This document shows, in pieces, positions 56,204-64,000 of a stretch of 64,000 bases of DNA. Made by a program: the position numbers and the translations under genes. Position 1 is the first letter of the stretch. The number at the start of each line of letters is the position of its first letter. The DNA is taken from positions 19,870 to 83,869 of the forward strand of contig CALUVR010000006.1 of NCBI GenBank assembly GCA_944324285.1, in the 5' to 3' direction. The notes below the pieces were generated by a model. The model did not search any database and was not told the origin of the DNA. It was given only the letters and a program-made list of their open reading frames with translations. The stretch is from Candidatus Gastranaerophilales bacterium (lineage in GTDB: Bacteria; Cyanobacteriota; Vampirovibrionia; Gastranaerophilales; Gastranaerophilaceae).

Positions 56204-57165
56204 TTATTTAATGTTTTTAAGAAAATCGTTCCAGTAATCGCCTTCTCCTTCAGGGTTTTTATCTGCCAGTGCAAATGAAGCACATGCATACTGACTTTTT
56301 TGTGATTCATTATATTTGCAGTAATCTTCTGCCGGGACAAAAGCCTGATTACCTCCATTACTAGTTTGGGTATAATTGTTTTTATTTTCCTGCCCCATCG
56401 GGATAACAAATCCATCTGTTGTAAAAACAAACAAAAATATATCCATACCGTAGCGGTTAGGTCTTTTTTGCCCGTTTATATCAACACAAATAGTCGGACC
56501 GTTATATCCTGCCCGCGGAGCATCATTAAAAGAATAGACTCTGCCTGAAATATCTGAGCGAAATCCCGCTACATCGCAATGACTTTTAACGTTTGAGTTC
56601 CCTTTAATAGGATAAATATAGTATGGCATAGTGTCTGCCTCTGACCCGGTTTCTTCATCAATATCATTGAAAGTCCAGCCATTAGTCGATTTAATACCTT
56701 TCATATATTGGGGCAGTTGAGATAAAAATTTGTTAAAGTTTCCGTCAGCTGTGTATTCGGAAACAGAAATACCATTATCGTTATAAAACAATCTCGCAAC
56801 CTGATTAAGTTCCGAGTAAGTCTTTTTAAATTGAGTTTGTAATTCTTTGTTTTGTTTGTCATTCACAAGAGCCGGCAGTGTCATTGCTGCGACAATGCCG
56901 ATGATGCCGAGAGTTATAAGAACTTCAGCCAAAGTAAAGGCAGGTGTATGTTTACCGCCAGACAGGGGTGAAAAAACTTCTGCTAATGTAAACCCGTTCG
57001 CTCTATTCCTAATTTGAAAAGCGTTTTTACTTAAAAACGACAGTGAAAAAGCCGAACGCTTGCTAAATAACCATACAAAATATTTCTTAAAAAGACGTTT
57101 GTGATTATGTTTAGCCTCGGACGCCCCCCCCCTGTGTGAAATTCAATCATAGTAACTGTTTTCAT
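56204..57165 (-). pseudogene. Prepilin-like gene, out of frame at a G9 tract (phase-variable OFF candidate)
   Basis: From the ATG at 57165, with a perfect AGAAGGAGG 5 nt upstream, the frame reads MKTVTMIEFHTGGGRPRLN and stops about 45 codons on. The coding-strand G run at 57124-57132 has nine G. With ten (or seven) G the same start would read through 320 residues: HTGGGASEAKHNHKRLFKKY..., a first prepilin-like block GFTLAEVFSPLSGGKHTPA, then a full block AFTLAEVLITLGIIGIVAAM and a normal pilin body with IVDINGQKRPN-type and cysteine motifs. The only starts in the pilin frame downstream of the tract lie inside the helix (a TTG at 56932) and lack a ribosome site. Phase variation, a simple mutation or a homopolymer error are all possible. 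Confidence 0.75.
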
Positions 57166-57268
57166 TCTATCCTCCTTCTAAATATGTTTAAATTATACCA
57201 TCTTTTGTAACGGAATTCAATATTCATTATTTTTGTGCTATTTTATAGCTATATAAAGGATATGTGAT

Positions 57269-57955
57269 ATGAAAATTAATTCAGTTGATAAAAACACCTC
57301 TTTCGGATGGAAATTTAAAACGCATGAACAGATTACGTCACTGATTGTTGAAGATTTTCCGAAACTGGCGAAATATAAAAAGACCTTGATAACTTCTGTA
57401 ATCAAGCCTGATTTTGATGAAAGAGGGTTTAAGGGGAATAACCATTTTTATTACAAGCCGGAGATGTTCAGACCGCGTGAGAGTTTTCTGGATATGCTGG
57501 GTAAAAATAACGCAGGAGCCAGATACGCATTACACATGTATCAATTCAAAAAGTTTTTAAATAAGAATAATGAAAAATCAATGGAACACGCAGGGCGTGC
57601 ACTTCATTTTTTACAGGATATAACGCAGCCCCAGCACACAGAGCGCGGAACCGTATTTAAAAAATGGAAAGATTTAAAAGTGCATCTCGGTTTTGAAAAT
57701 TTTGTACTGAATAATCAAGACAGGCTTATAACTCAATCACTCAAAAACTGTATGCAAATCGGAAATGAATATAAGAATTACTCATACGCTGAGCTTGGAA
57801 AATTATTCATTGAAAAGGTGCATAAGTCAACCGCTGTTACTCCTCCAAACAACAAAAATCAGCATTCCTGGGATTATATTGCACAATACGGGATATCTAA
57901 TGCAATTGATGCAACAAAATCCTTTTTTGAAATGATTTCTGAATGCGTGAAATAG
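57269..57955 (+). CDS. Zinc-dependent phospholipase-C-like protein
   Basis: A 228-aa protein. WKFKTHEQITSLIVEDFPKL, IKPDFDERGFKGNNHFYYKP, ALHMYQFKKFLNKNNEKSME, HAGRALHFLQDITQPQHTER and the late His/Asp positions follow the order of the bacterial zinc phospholipase C family (alpha-toxin, B. cereus PLC): Trp at the mature N-terminus, then H, D, HFY, H..D of ALHFLQD and PQH. There is no Sec signal; a 13-residue leader ends in NTSFG directly before the Trp (W14) that in the family must become residue 1 to bind zinc. AAAGGA is 9 nt before the ATG. Likely acts on phospholipid; proven members are secreted. Confidence 0.65.
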   Translation: MKINSVDKNTSFGWKFKTHEQITSLIVEDFPKLAKYKKTLITSVIKPDFDERGFKGNNHFYYKPEMFRPRESFLDMLGKNNAGARYALHMYQFKKFLNKNNEKSMEHAGRALHFLQDITQPQHTERGTVFKKWKDLKVHLGFENFVLNNQDRLITQSLKNCMQIGNEYKNYSYAELGKLFIEKVHKSTAVTPPNNKNQHSWDYIAQYGISNAIDATKSFFEMISECVK

Positions 57956-58119
57956 TTTGTAATATTCCCTTATTTTGTAGTCGGAAAGTAGTATGATGTT
58001 TAAAACCTAATGCTTTTGTCCTGCGATTTTATACTGATTTTCTTCTTTTAAGAAATCAAGAGTGCGTTCAATGGTTTTTCTTCTTAACGGGACTTATCCT
58101 ATGTTTAAGGAGTTCAATT

Positions 58120-59097
58120 ATGAAGAAATTAATCTTACTTATTGCATTGGTTTTATTTTTTAATACCTGCGGAACTGAAGTTTTCGCACTTACTACAACT
58201 CAAGCAACTTTAGGTAAACTTGAAGATTCTCTTTTCGGGTTTCAATATAATGATGAAACAGATTTGAAAAGATTAGAAAGGATTGAAACTTCTGTTTACG
58301 GTGCTCCTTCAAAATTATCTCAGGCACAAAGGATTGCAAAATTAAGAAAGGACTTATCCGCTGATTTAATAGGGCAGGAAATTACACCTAGAGAAGATAC
58401 TTTTGCCGAGGATTCAGACTACTGGGTTGATAATCCGCCTAAGGAAGCTTCTAATATAACGTATCCTGCTGTTGATGAACTTGAAAAACTAGTCTTTAAT
58501 AAAACTTTTCCAAAAGATGATATAACAAAACGTTTATCTAATCTTGAAAAGAAAACTTTTAATAAAACCTACAATGATGATTTGAACACCAGAACAGAGC
58601 GCTTAAAGGCTGAATTGAAGCCGCAATCATTTATGGATAACAGCATTGCACAATCCTCAAATACATTTTATGATCAAAATGATGTCGTGCCGCTCGGCGG
58701 AGATTATCACATGAATAAATATATGCAGCACGACCCTTATGATTACAGCGCTTTTAATGCAAGACAAAATGCACTGGCAGAGGAATATGAAAATAATTCG
58801 GGTTCAATTTTTAACAGAGAACCTAAAAAAGCCTCGTTATCGACTGTTGAAAAGAAATTGATGAATCAAAATTTCAAAGATGACACCATGGAAAACCGTC
58901 TTGCGAGGGTTGAACAGTATATGTTCGGAACGGTTTTTGACAGCGATGATGAAAAAACTCGTCTGAACAGGATTTCCAGCGCCTATAACGCGCAGAAATC
59001 TTCCGGCAAATACGATTCAAACTCCTTTGCCAGAAATATGACAACAGGAGTTCAAATCGGAATGCTTATATTAATGGTTCTGGCGTGTATCCTTTAA
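58120..59097 (+). CDS. Exported repeat protein with C-terminal membrane anchor
   Basis: A 325-aa protein: signal-like N-terminus (MKKLILLIALVLFFNTCGTE, with TCGTE as a possible lipobox-like cysteine), three to four copies of a helical unit of about 40 residues with consensus LexxxFgxxyxxDxxxxRLxRLExxvfG (LEDSLFGFQYNDETDLKRLE, LEKLVFNKTFPKDDITKRLS, VEKKLMNQNFKDDTMENRLA), and a C-terminal helix (TGVQIGMLILMVLACIL). Similar units occur in cyanobacterial exported proteins. AAGGAG is 8 nt before the ATG. Its stop overlaps by 4 nt with the convergent AsmA-like gene. Confidence 0.65.
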   Translation: MKKLILLIALVLFFNTCGTEVFALTTTQATLGKLEDSLFGFQYNDETDLKRLERIETSVYGAPSKLSQAQRIAKLRKDLSADLIGQEITPREDTFAEDSDYWVDNPPKEASNITYPAVDELEKLVFNKTFPKDDITKRLSNLEKKTFNKTYNDDLNTRTERLKAELKPQSFMDNSIAQSSNTFYDQNDVVPLGGDYHMNKYMQHDPYDYSAFNARQNALAEEYENNSGSIFNREPKKASLSTVEKKLMNQNFKDDTMENRLARVEQYMFGTVFDSDDEKTRLNRISSAYNAQKSSGKYDSNSFARNMTTGVQIGMLILMVLACIL

Positions 59098-62000
59098 TTC
59101 GCAGCTGCCGGAACTGTTTCAACAGCTGCAGGTGCTGCGGTTTCCGCTGTCGGAGTAGAAGCTGCAGGTGTTTGTGCGGCAGGTTTTTTGAAGAGATTTT
59201 TTAATTCATTGATACTGTCTTTTGTATTTTGAATTTGAGTTTTAATATCTTCAGCAGTTTGTTTTGCCGCATTTTTTGCGTTTTCAACATTTTGCTTAAC
59301 TTCTTCTTTTCTCTGTGTCTGAAGTTGTTTTAAGGCATCTGTACTCTGCTGGAGCTGTTCTTTTAAACTTCCGCCTTCAATTGCTGAAGTATCACATACA
59401 GAAAGCCATTTAAATGATTTTGCGGAACTCTTGCTTTCAATGCCGCCGTTAAAGGTAACTTTGAAATCCTGATAATTCGTATTTCCGCCTGAGAGTGCAG
59501 GAATTTCGGATGTCCGTTCTCCTTTAGGGTTGGTTGTTAATGCGTTGATAAGATTGCCTGTCAAGGTTCCGAATTTCGGAATATAGGAGGTTAATTTTGA
59601 AACGGATAACTCTCCGACAGGTCCCAGCGCCGCAACAACATCAGCGCCTAAACGTCCGAGGATTGTAAGGTTTGCGGTTGCATTGAGAAGGTTGTATTTT
59701 CCGTAAATAAAGTATGCCATTGAAGGTCCGCTTGTTTTTATGTATTCAATATCAGCCCAGCCGTTATTCAATTCCATTTTTCCTGTAATAGAATCAAAAA
59801 GAGCCGTATTTTTGACAACAGGCATGTTTGTAACAGGCGTCAGCACTGTTGCAATAACTCCGTTAGACATAAGGTTTTCCGCCAAAAGAAGGTTCTCAAG
59901 GCGTCCGATGTTGCCGAATGTACCGTTTTTAACATCAAAATCAATGTCGCCTTTTATGGATTGCATCATTGCGTTTTGAGATGGGGCATAACCGTTCAGC
60001 GTTAATTTCGCATTAAATCCGAGAGTTCCGGAAAGTGCGTTTTTGAGTCCTGCTGCCCCTTCTATTGCTTTTGTCGCATTCATTGTATTTCCGTGGAAAT
60101 CAATATTGGTTTTGCCGTTAATTAGGTTAAAGCCAATATTACCGTTAACTTTGCCGTCAAAGGCGTTTCCTTTTAAGTCTTTTAAATAAAGCGTGTTATT
60201 AGCAAGGCTTATTACGCTATTCAAATCGGTTGCGACAATTCCGCCTGATTTAAATTTATTAATAGAACCTTTGCCTGACTGGATTATTACACCCAAATCC
60301 TGTGAGGAAGATTTTGACGCTGAACCTCCAGAACTTCCGCCCGATGAAGCGTTCTGCGCCGGAAGCCCTGCCATTGCAGTAATTAAGGTATCTGTATCCA
60401 GCAGTACCGCGTGATAATCAAGATTGTTTATGATAACTCCTTTTGAAAAATTTGGGCTTATTACGGTTTTTGCGTTTATTACTGAATTATCAATATTGAT
60501 TGACGGCGTGTTTACGCTAATTGCATTTGCGCCTAAATCAACGGTGGTATTTTTAACGGTAGTTTTTATTGACGGGATTGAAATCGTTGGGATATCAATA
60601 TTTCCGCTGAATGTTGGACTCAGTGCTGAACCGTTAAGCGTAATATGTGCAGTGCCTGTGACTTTTGAATTATTAAATCCCGGTATTGCAAAATTCAAGG
60701 CAGATGGAGTTTTGATAGTGAGTCCATTCAGGGTTTGTTTAGTGGAAAGTTTATCAACAGCGCCCGTGACTGATAAAATATTGCCGGAAAATGCGCCCGC
60801 CGGAAGCGAAGATAGACCGCTTATTGCAAATACTCCCGTATCATAAAGTTTCAGGGTATCGTTTGCGATTTTCATATTTGAATTAATAAGGGTGCTTTTA
60901 CCGCTGAGTTCATCTACTTTTGTTATATTCAGGTAATTAGACGGTGTTGCAAGCAGTTGGGCTGTTATATTCTGGGTTTTATCGTTCCCTGTAATTTTTA
61001 TGTAAAGAGGCATTGTGCCGCTTGCTTTAATATCTTTTCTTAAATCAGCCGGAATCATAGAGCGGATATCAGATGCGACAAGACCGCCTTTTGCTGTTAT
61101 ATCAATTGCAAGTTTTTTTGTTGTGTAGTCGGAAATTTTTCCGTTAATATCAATTCTCGAATTGTTAAAAGTTAAATATGTGTTATCAATATTAACGTCC
61201 TTAGCGTCAAGTGTAACTTTTGCTTTCGGCACATTAACATTTGCCATAGGGTTATTTATTTTTATACTGTTAACGTCAACTTCCCCTTTAAATGTTTTTC
61301 CGTCAGAGGTTATATTAACTTCTGCATCTGCTAATTTAACCGCTGTATCAGACGGTTTATTTTTAATATTAATATTATCTGCGGTTAATTTTACGGCAGG
61401 AACGGCTTCCTTTAGTTTTCCTTTAACGGAGGCGTCAAGTGAAATTACACCTGATTTAATGTCATTATCCTTAAGCAATCCAACCTGACCTGCTGCCGTG
61501 ATTAAACCCTTTACCGGTAATTTATCCGCTGTCAGGTGAAGGTCTGCGGTTGTATCCTGTTTCAGGGTTCCAAATGCATTGAGCGGCTGGTTCAGGATTG
61601 TAAAGCCGAGTTTTTTTATATTAACCATATTGTTTGAAAAATCAACATCTGCCGTGATTTTATCAATTACAACATTATAAAGTGCGTATTTTATCATTGC
61701 CTCAGGTATTTTGAAATACCCTGAGGATTCGACTTTTTTCATATCAGCTTTAACTGAAAAATCCGCATCAATGGCGCCTTTCGCACTTAATGTATGCAGA
61801 TCGTTGTAGTTTACGGATTGCGCGATACTGTCCAGTACATTAAAGATATTATCAATCTGCGCATTAGATTTAAAATTAAGGTTTACGTGACTGTTTTTGC
61901 CTGTCTTAATGTCGCCTTTAACTGATGTTTCTTCATCTTTTGCGGTGTAGAGCGCGGAATCTATATCAATATTTTTGCCTTTCATATTAATTAAGACATG

Positions 62001-62936
62001 TCCCTCCGGAAGCGGTTGCCCGTTTACGGCAAGGCTTATTTTATCAGCGTTTATAAGCCCGTGAAGGTGAATATCATCGAATGAACCTTCTGTAGTCACA
62101 TCTGTTACAAGATTTGCAGTCAATTGATTTTTATATATTGTTTTAAATATATCAATTATATTTATTTCAATATCAGGAGTGTCGCCCTCATCTTTTTCTG
62201 CTGTCTGAGGTGCAAAAACAAGATCGTTTAAATTAACGTCCGGCATAACTTTATTCAGAACTTTTATGTTGTATGTGAAAGGAGTTCTGTCATCAAGGAC
62301 TATTTTACCCTCAGTTGATACACTGATTTTTTTATTGATAATAAAATCTTTAACATTTAAATGAGAGCCTTCTATATAATATTGTTTTTTAGTTGGAATA
62401 TCTTCAAATGCAATTTTGTAATTTTTAATATGAATATCAGGAAGTTTATTAGAAAGTTTCAACCCGAGCGGAAGTCCTGTCATAGGCGCTGCAACTTCAT
62501 CCGTTTCGGAATTTTCATCAGGTTCAGGGATGTAATCCTCAAGGAGGAATTTCCCGTCTTTTTTGATTTTCAGAGTCGTTGAAATTGTGTCGGTTCCAAT
62601 CATATCGAGTTCGACTTTCCCAAGCAGCAGCGGGAGAAGCGAAATTTTGCCCTGTGCGTTATCAGCCGTAAGAAATTCTTCGTTATCAGGTGTTATAGCA
62701 CTCAAATGCCCGATTTTTACTCCTGCCGTAAGTTTCGGCGTTGTAATAACTTTGACGTTTTCAAATTTTACATTAAAGCCTGTCGAATCTTTTATAATCT
62801 TTGTCAGGTAGTGCCCGCAGGAGGTTGCAATCCCGCCTAAAAAGAACGGCACAACCAGAAATAATATATAAATACCTAAAATTACGGAACCTGCAATAAT
62901 CCCTGTTTTTTTCAAAATTTCTTTATTCATAAACAC
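59094..62936 (-). CDS. AsmA/TamB-like giant envelope protein
   Basis: A 1280-aa protein with one N-terminal membrane helix (TGIIAGSVILGIYILFLVVP), then GFNVKFENVKVITTPKLTAG and NAQGKISLLPLLLGKVELDM, the AsmA N-terminal pattern, followed by about a thousand residues of repetitive beta strands typical of bridge-like lipid-transfer proteins (AsmA, TamB, YhdP), and a C-terminal helical, Ala/Gln-rich tail (QLQTQRKEEVKQNVENAKNA). It would span from the inner membrane towards the outer membrane and help move phospholipid or assemble outer-membrane proteins. With mlaE in the window this supports a diderm envelope. ATG at 62936; a second ATG two codons later is possible. Confidence 0.82.
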   Translation of the reverse strand: MFMNKEILKKTGIIAGSVILGIYILFLVVPFFLGGIATSCGHYLTKIIKDSTGFNVKFENVKVITTPKLTAGVKIGHLSAITPDNEEFLTADNAQGKISLLPLLLGKVELDMIGTDTISTTLKIKKDGKFLLEDYIPEPDENSETDEVAAPMTGLPLGLKLSNKLPDIHIKNYKIAFEDIPTKKQYYIEGSHLNVKDFIINKKISVSTEGKIVLDDRTPFTYNIKVLNKVMPDVNLNDLVFAPQTAEKDEGDTPDIEINIIDIFKTIYKNQLTANLVTDVTTEGSFDDIHLHGLINADKISLAVNGQPLPEGHVLINMKGKNIDIDSALYTAKDEETSVKGDIKTGKNSHVNLNFKSNAQIDNIFNVLDSIAQSVNYNDLHTLSAKGAIDADFSVKADMKKVESSGYFKIPEAMIKYALYNVVIDKITADVDFSNNMVNIKKLGFTILNQPLNAFGTLKQDTTADLHLTADKLPVKGLITAAGQVGLLKDNDIKSGVISLDASVKGKLKEAVPAVKLTADNINIKNKPSDTAVKLADAEVNITSDGKTFKGEVDVNSIKINNPMANVNVPKAKVTLDAKDVNIDNTYLTFNNSRIDINGKISDYTTKKLAIDITAKGGLVASDIRSMIPADLRKDIKASGTMPLYIKITGNDKTQNITAQLLATPSNYLNITKVDELSGKSTLINSNMKIANDTLKLYDTGVFAISGLSSLPAGAFSGNILSVTGAVDKLSTKQTLNGLTIKTPSALNFAIPGFNNSKVTGTAHITLNGSALSPTFSGNIDIPTISIPSIKTTVKNTTVDLGANAISVNTPSINIDNSVINAKTVISPNFSKGVIINNLDYHAVLLDTDTLITAMAGLPAQNASSGGSSGGSASKSSSQDLGVIIQSGKGSINKFKSGGIVATDLNSVISLANNTLYLKDLKGNAFDGKVNGNIGFNLINGKTNIDFHGNTMNATKAIEGAAGLKNALSGTLGFNAKLTLNGYAPSQNAMMQSIKGDIDFDVKNGTFGNIGRLENLLLAENLMSNGVIATVLTPVTNMPVVKNTALFDSITGKMELNNGWADIEYIKTSGPSMAYFIYGKYNLLNATANLTILGRLGADVVAALGPVGELSVSKLTSYIPKFGTLTGNLINALTTNPKGERTSEIPALSGGNTNYQDFKVTFNGGIESKSSAKSFKWLSVCDTSAIEGGSLKEQLQQSTDALKQLQTQRKEEVKQNVENAKNAAKQTAEDIKTQIQNTKDSINELKNLFKKPAAQTPAASTPTAETAAPAAVETVPAAAN

Positions 62937-64000
62937 ATAACCCTCATTAATATTTACATTAATTATTATAGCATAAAATAAGTGAATATAGTGCGTGGCA
63001 ACAATTACTAAAAAAGTAAGAAGAGAGGCTGAATTAAGGTGGTATATAGTAGCGAAAAGACCGGCGATAAAGACGTAAGAGGATGGATGAAACGGTAGTA
63101 GCCAGCGAGGAAATAATAAGCCAGTCCCCTAACATTAGGTTTACCCCCCCTTGAAAAGGGGGGGGAGGTGGGATAAAAGCGGGCGCGGAGGATAGAAATC
63201 CCCCTCTCCCAACGGTAGAGGGGATTAGTTTAACCCCCTTTGTAAAGGGTATTGTTAAGATTTTAAAGTGCAAGTTTTATTATTATTGTCCTCCCCTTGC
63301 GACTCTGCCGAACAAAAGGTGACTAAATGTCACGTTTTGTGAGAGGTAACGAAATCTTTGATTTCGAGGAGGGGTCAGTATTTTCATTGAAAAGGTATGG
63401 TATAAGTTTTACCCCCCTTGTAAAGGGGGGTAGGGGGGATTCCCCCCTTACGACCCCCGAGGTGAATTGTTAACATTTATTAACCCATTGGCATCGCCTT
63501 TACAAATTTTTACAAAGTTGAAAAGTATTGGAAACAGGGTGTGCAGCAGGGGTTTAGAAGAAGGAAAAGAGGGGAGGGGGCTTTAAAAAGAAAAAGAAAC
63601 GAGTTATATTAAATATATCCAGAGGATATCTAAATAATATCCGATGTAACGAAAGGTAAAACCTTTTGAAAAAAGTTAATGAAAGCGCAAGCCAAGACCG
63701 ATAAGGAATGGGTGAAGCGTGCGCCGAAGCCTTGAAACCTTGAGGATTCGGCGGGCACAAACAAAGCGGAAGCGGAGCGTCTAGGAGTCGAATAGGCGTG
63801 ATGGCGGAAGCGAACCCGCGCAGGAGCCGGAAGCGGCGAGGGTGCGGGCACAAACAAAGCGGACCCGGAGCGTCTAGGAGTCGAATAGGCGTGACGGCGG
63901 AAGCGAACCGCGCAGGAGCCGGAAGCGGCGAGAGTGCGGATGGGATGTACAAAGAAGCGGAAGTATTCCGCGGCGAACATAACCGGCGGCGCGTCGAGAA
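62937..64000. repeat. Second intergenic repeat island
   Basis: About 1060 bp with no credible gene. Contents in order: an AT-rich promoter-like stretch for the AsmA-like gene (62937-62980), TTTACCCCCCC/GGGGGGGG palindromes (63129-63167), CCCCTCTCCC/TAGAGGGG (63199-63223), AACCCCCTTTGTAAAGGG, a reversed copy of the type-1 repeat (CGAAATC-TTT-GATTTCG with GAGGAGGGG, 63351-63376), another CCCCCCTTGTAAAGGGGGG (63412-63430), and a GC-rich tandem duplication at 63753-63938. GC content is far above the flanking genes. Confidence 0.7.
63753..63938. repeat. GC-rich tandem duplication, 93-bp unit
   Basis: Two adjacent copies starting GGGCACAAACAAAGCGG and containing CGTCTAGGAGTCGAATAGGC and CAGGAGCCGGAAGCGGCGAG. 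They differ by a few substitutions and a 1-nt deletion in the second copy, which argues against a conserved coding role. Confidence 0.8.

Noticed and set aside
59740..61488. Several plus-strand frames of 70-140 codons
   Set aside because: All are antisense shadows of the repetitive AsmA-like gene.
63034..63273. A 79-codon minus-strand frame
   Set aside because: Translation of poly-C/poly-G palindromes.
63554..63980. Two overlapping minus-strand frames of 132 and 116 codons
   Set aside because: Both translate the 93-bp tandem duplication and neighbouring repeats in different frames; no start signals.
1..64000. tRNA, rRNA, CRISPR and prophage regions
   Set aside because: I looked on both strands for cloverleaf patterns, rRNA cores, regular repeat-spacer arrays and phage gene runs and saw none; a covariance search would be needed to exclude a tRNA fully.

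Overview
The window is an AT-rich bacterial chromosome segment with many GC-rich intergenic repeats. It most likely comes from Candidatus Gastranaerophilales (Melainabacteria/Vampirovibrionia), the non-photosynthetic sister lineage of Cyanobacteria. The main reasons are five prepilin-like proteins that share a near-identical N-terminal block (GFTLAEVLITLGIIGVVAAM), a style I associate with this clade; a Ycf23/DUF561 protein otherwise typical of cyanobacteria and plastids; flagellar genes; and a fermenter-like gene set. This placement is inference, since no 16S gene lies in the window.

Layout: 1-1.9 kb recO (cut by the window edge) and pilT. 1.9-3.1 kb has no large gene but holds candidate small RNAs, a frameshifted small membrane-protein gene and an AbrB-like gene. 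3.1-10.2 kb trxB, a secreted protein, pgi, two tandem APC permeases and glyQ. 10.2-11 kb a palindrome-rich repeat island. 11-15.5 kb a phosphomevalonate-kinase-like protein, a NarL-type regulator, a GH13-like glycosidase and a probably abundant pilin. 15.7-19.8 kb a 5'-nucleotidase paired with a papain-like protein, and a TOPRIM protein. 19.9-23.2 kb mlaE, ilvE, a trypsin-like protease and ycf23. 23.3-28.6 kb an FkbM/GT2/GT2 sugar operon and a fliJ-fliK-hook operon. 29.3-33.2 kb a GH38 mannosidase, two tandem candidate sRNAs and glnA. 33.2-38 kb a pilin/XRE divergent pair, a BlaI-PadR-DUF512 operon and a secreted protein. 39.5-45.1 kb a radical SAM protein, RNase E/G and two small membrane proteins. 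45.2-53.4 kb XRE genes, a matrixin-like protease, an HNH-like protein, tsaB-tsaE, a diguanylate cyclase, yebC and two more pilin/HTH pairs. 53.5-63 kb clpB, a pilin gene interrupted at a G9 tract, a phospholipase-C-like protein, a repeat protein and a giant AsmA-like protein. 63-64 kb a second repeat island.

Three themes stand out. (1) Surface variation: at three loci a prepilin gene is divergent from a small HTH gene, two of them with operator-like palindromes between; a further prepilin gene is out of frame only because its poly-G run has nine G. (2) RNA regulation: a tandem pair of candidate sRNAs upstream of glnA has covarying terminators and exposed anti-Shine-Dalgarno motifs, and a second candidate sRNA 29 kb away carries a 16-nt perfect complement to them; all these loci and glnA share a TAC-N11-GTA motif. 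Eight genes have a -10-like box ending 5-7 nt before the ATG and no Shine-Dalgarno, which suggests leaderless mRNAs. (3) Palindromic repeats that also fill the intergenic islands are inserted in frame inside a radical SAM protein, and a similar palindrome sits at the start of TsaB.

Starts were chosen from ribosome binding sites, -10 spacing and family N-termini. Functions come from motifs I recognise by eye, not from database searches.
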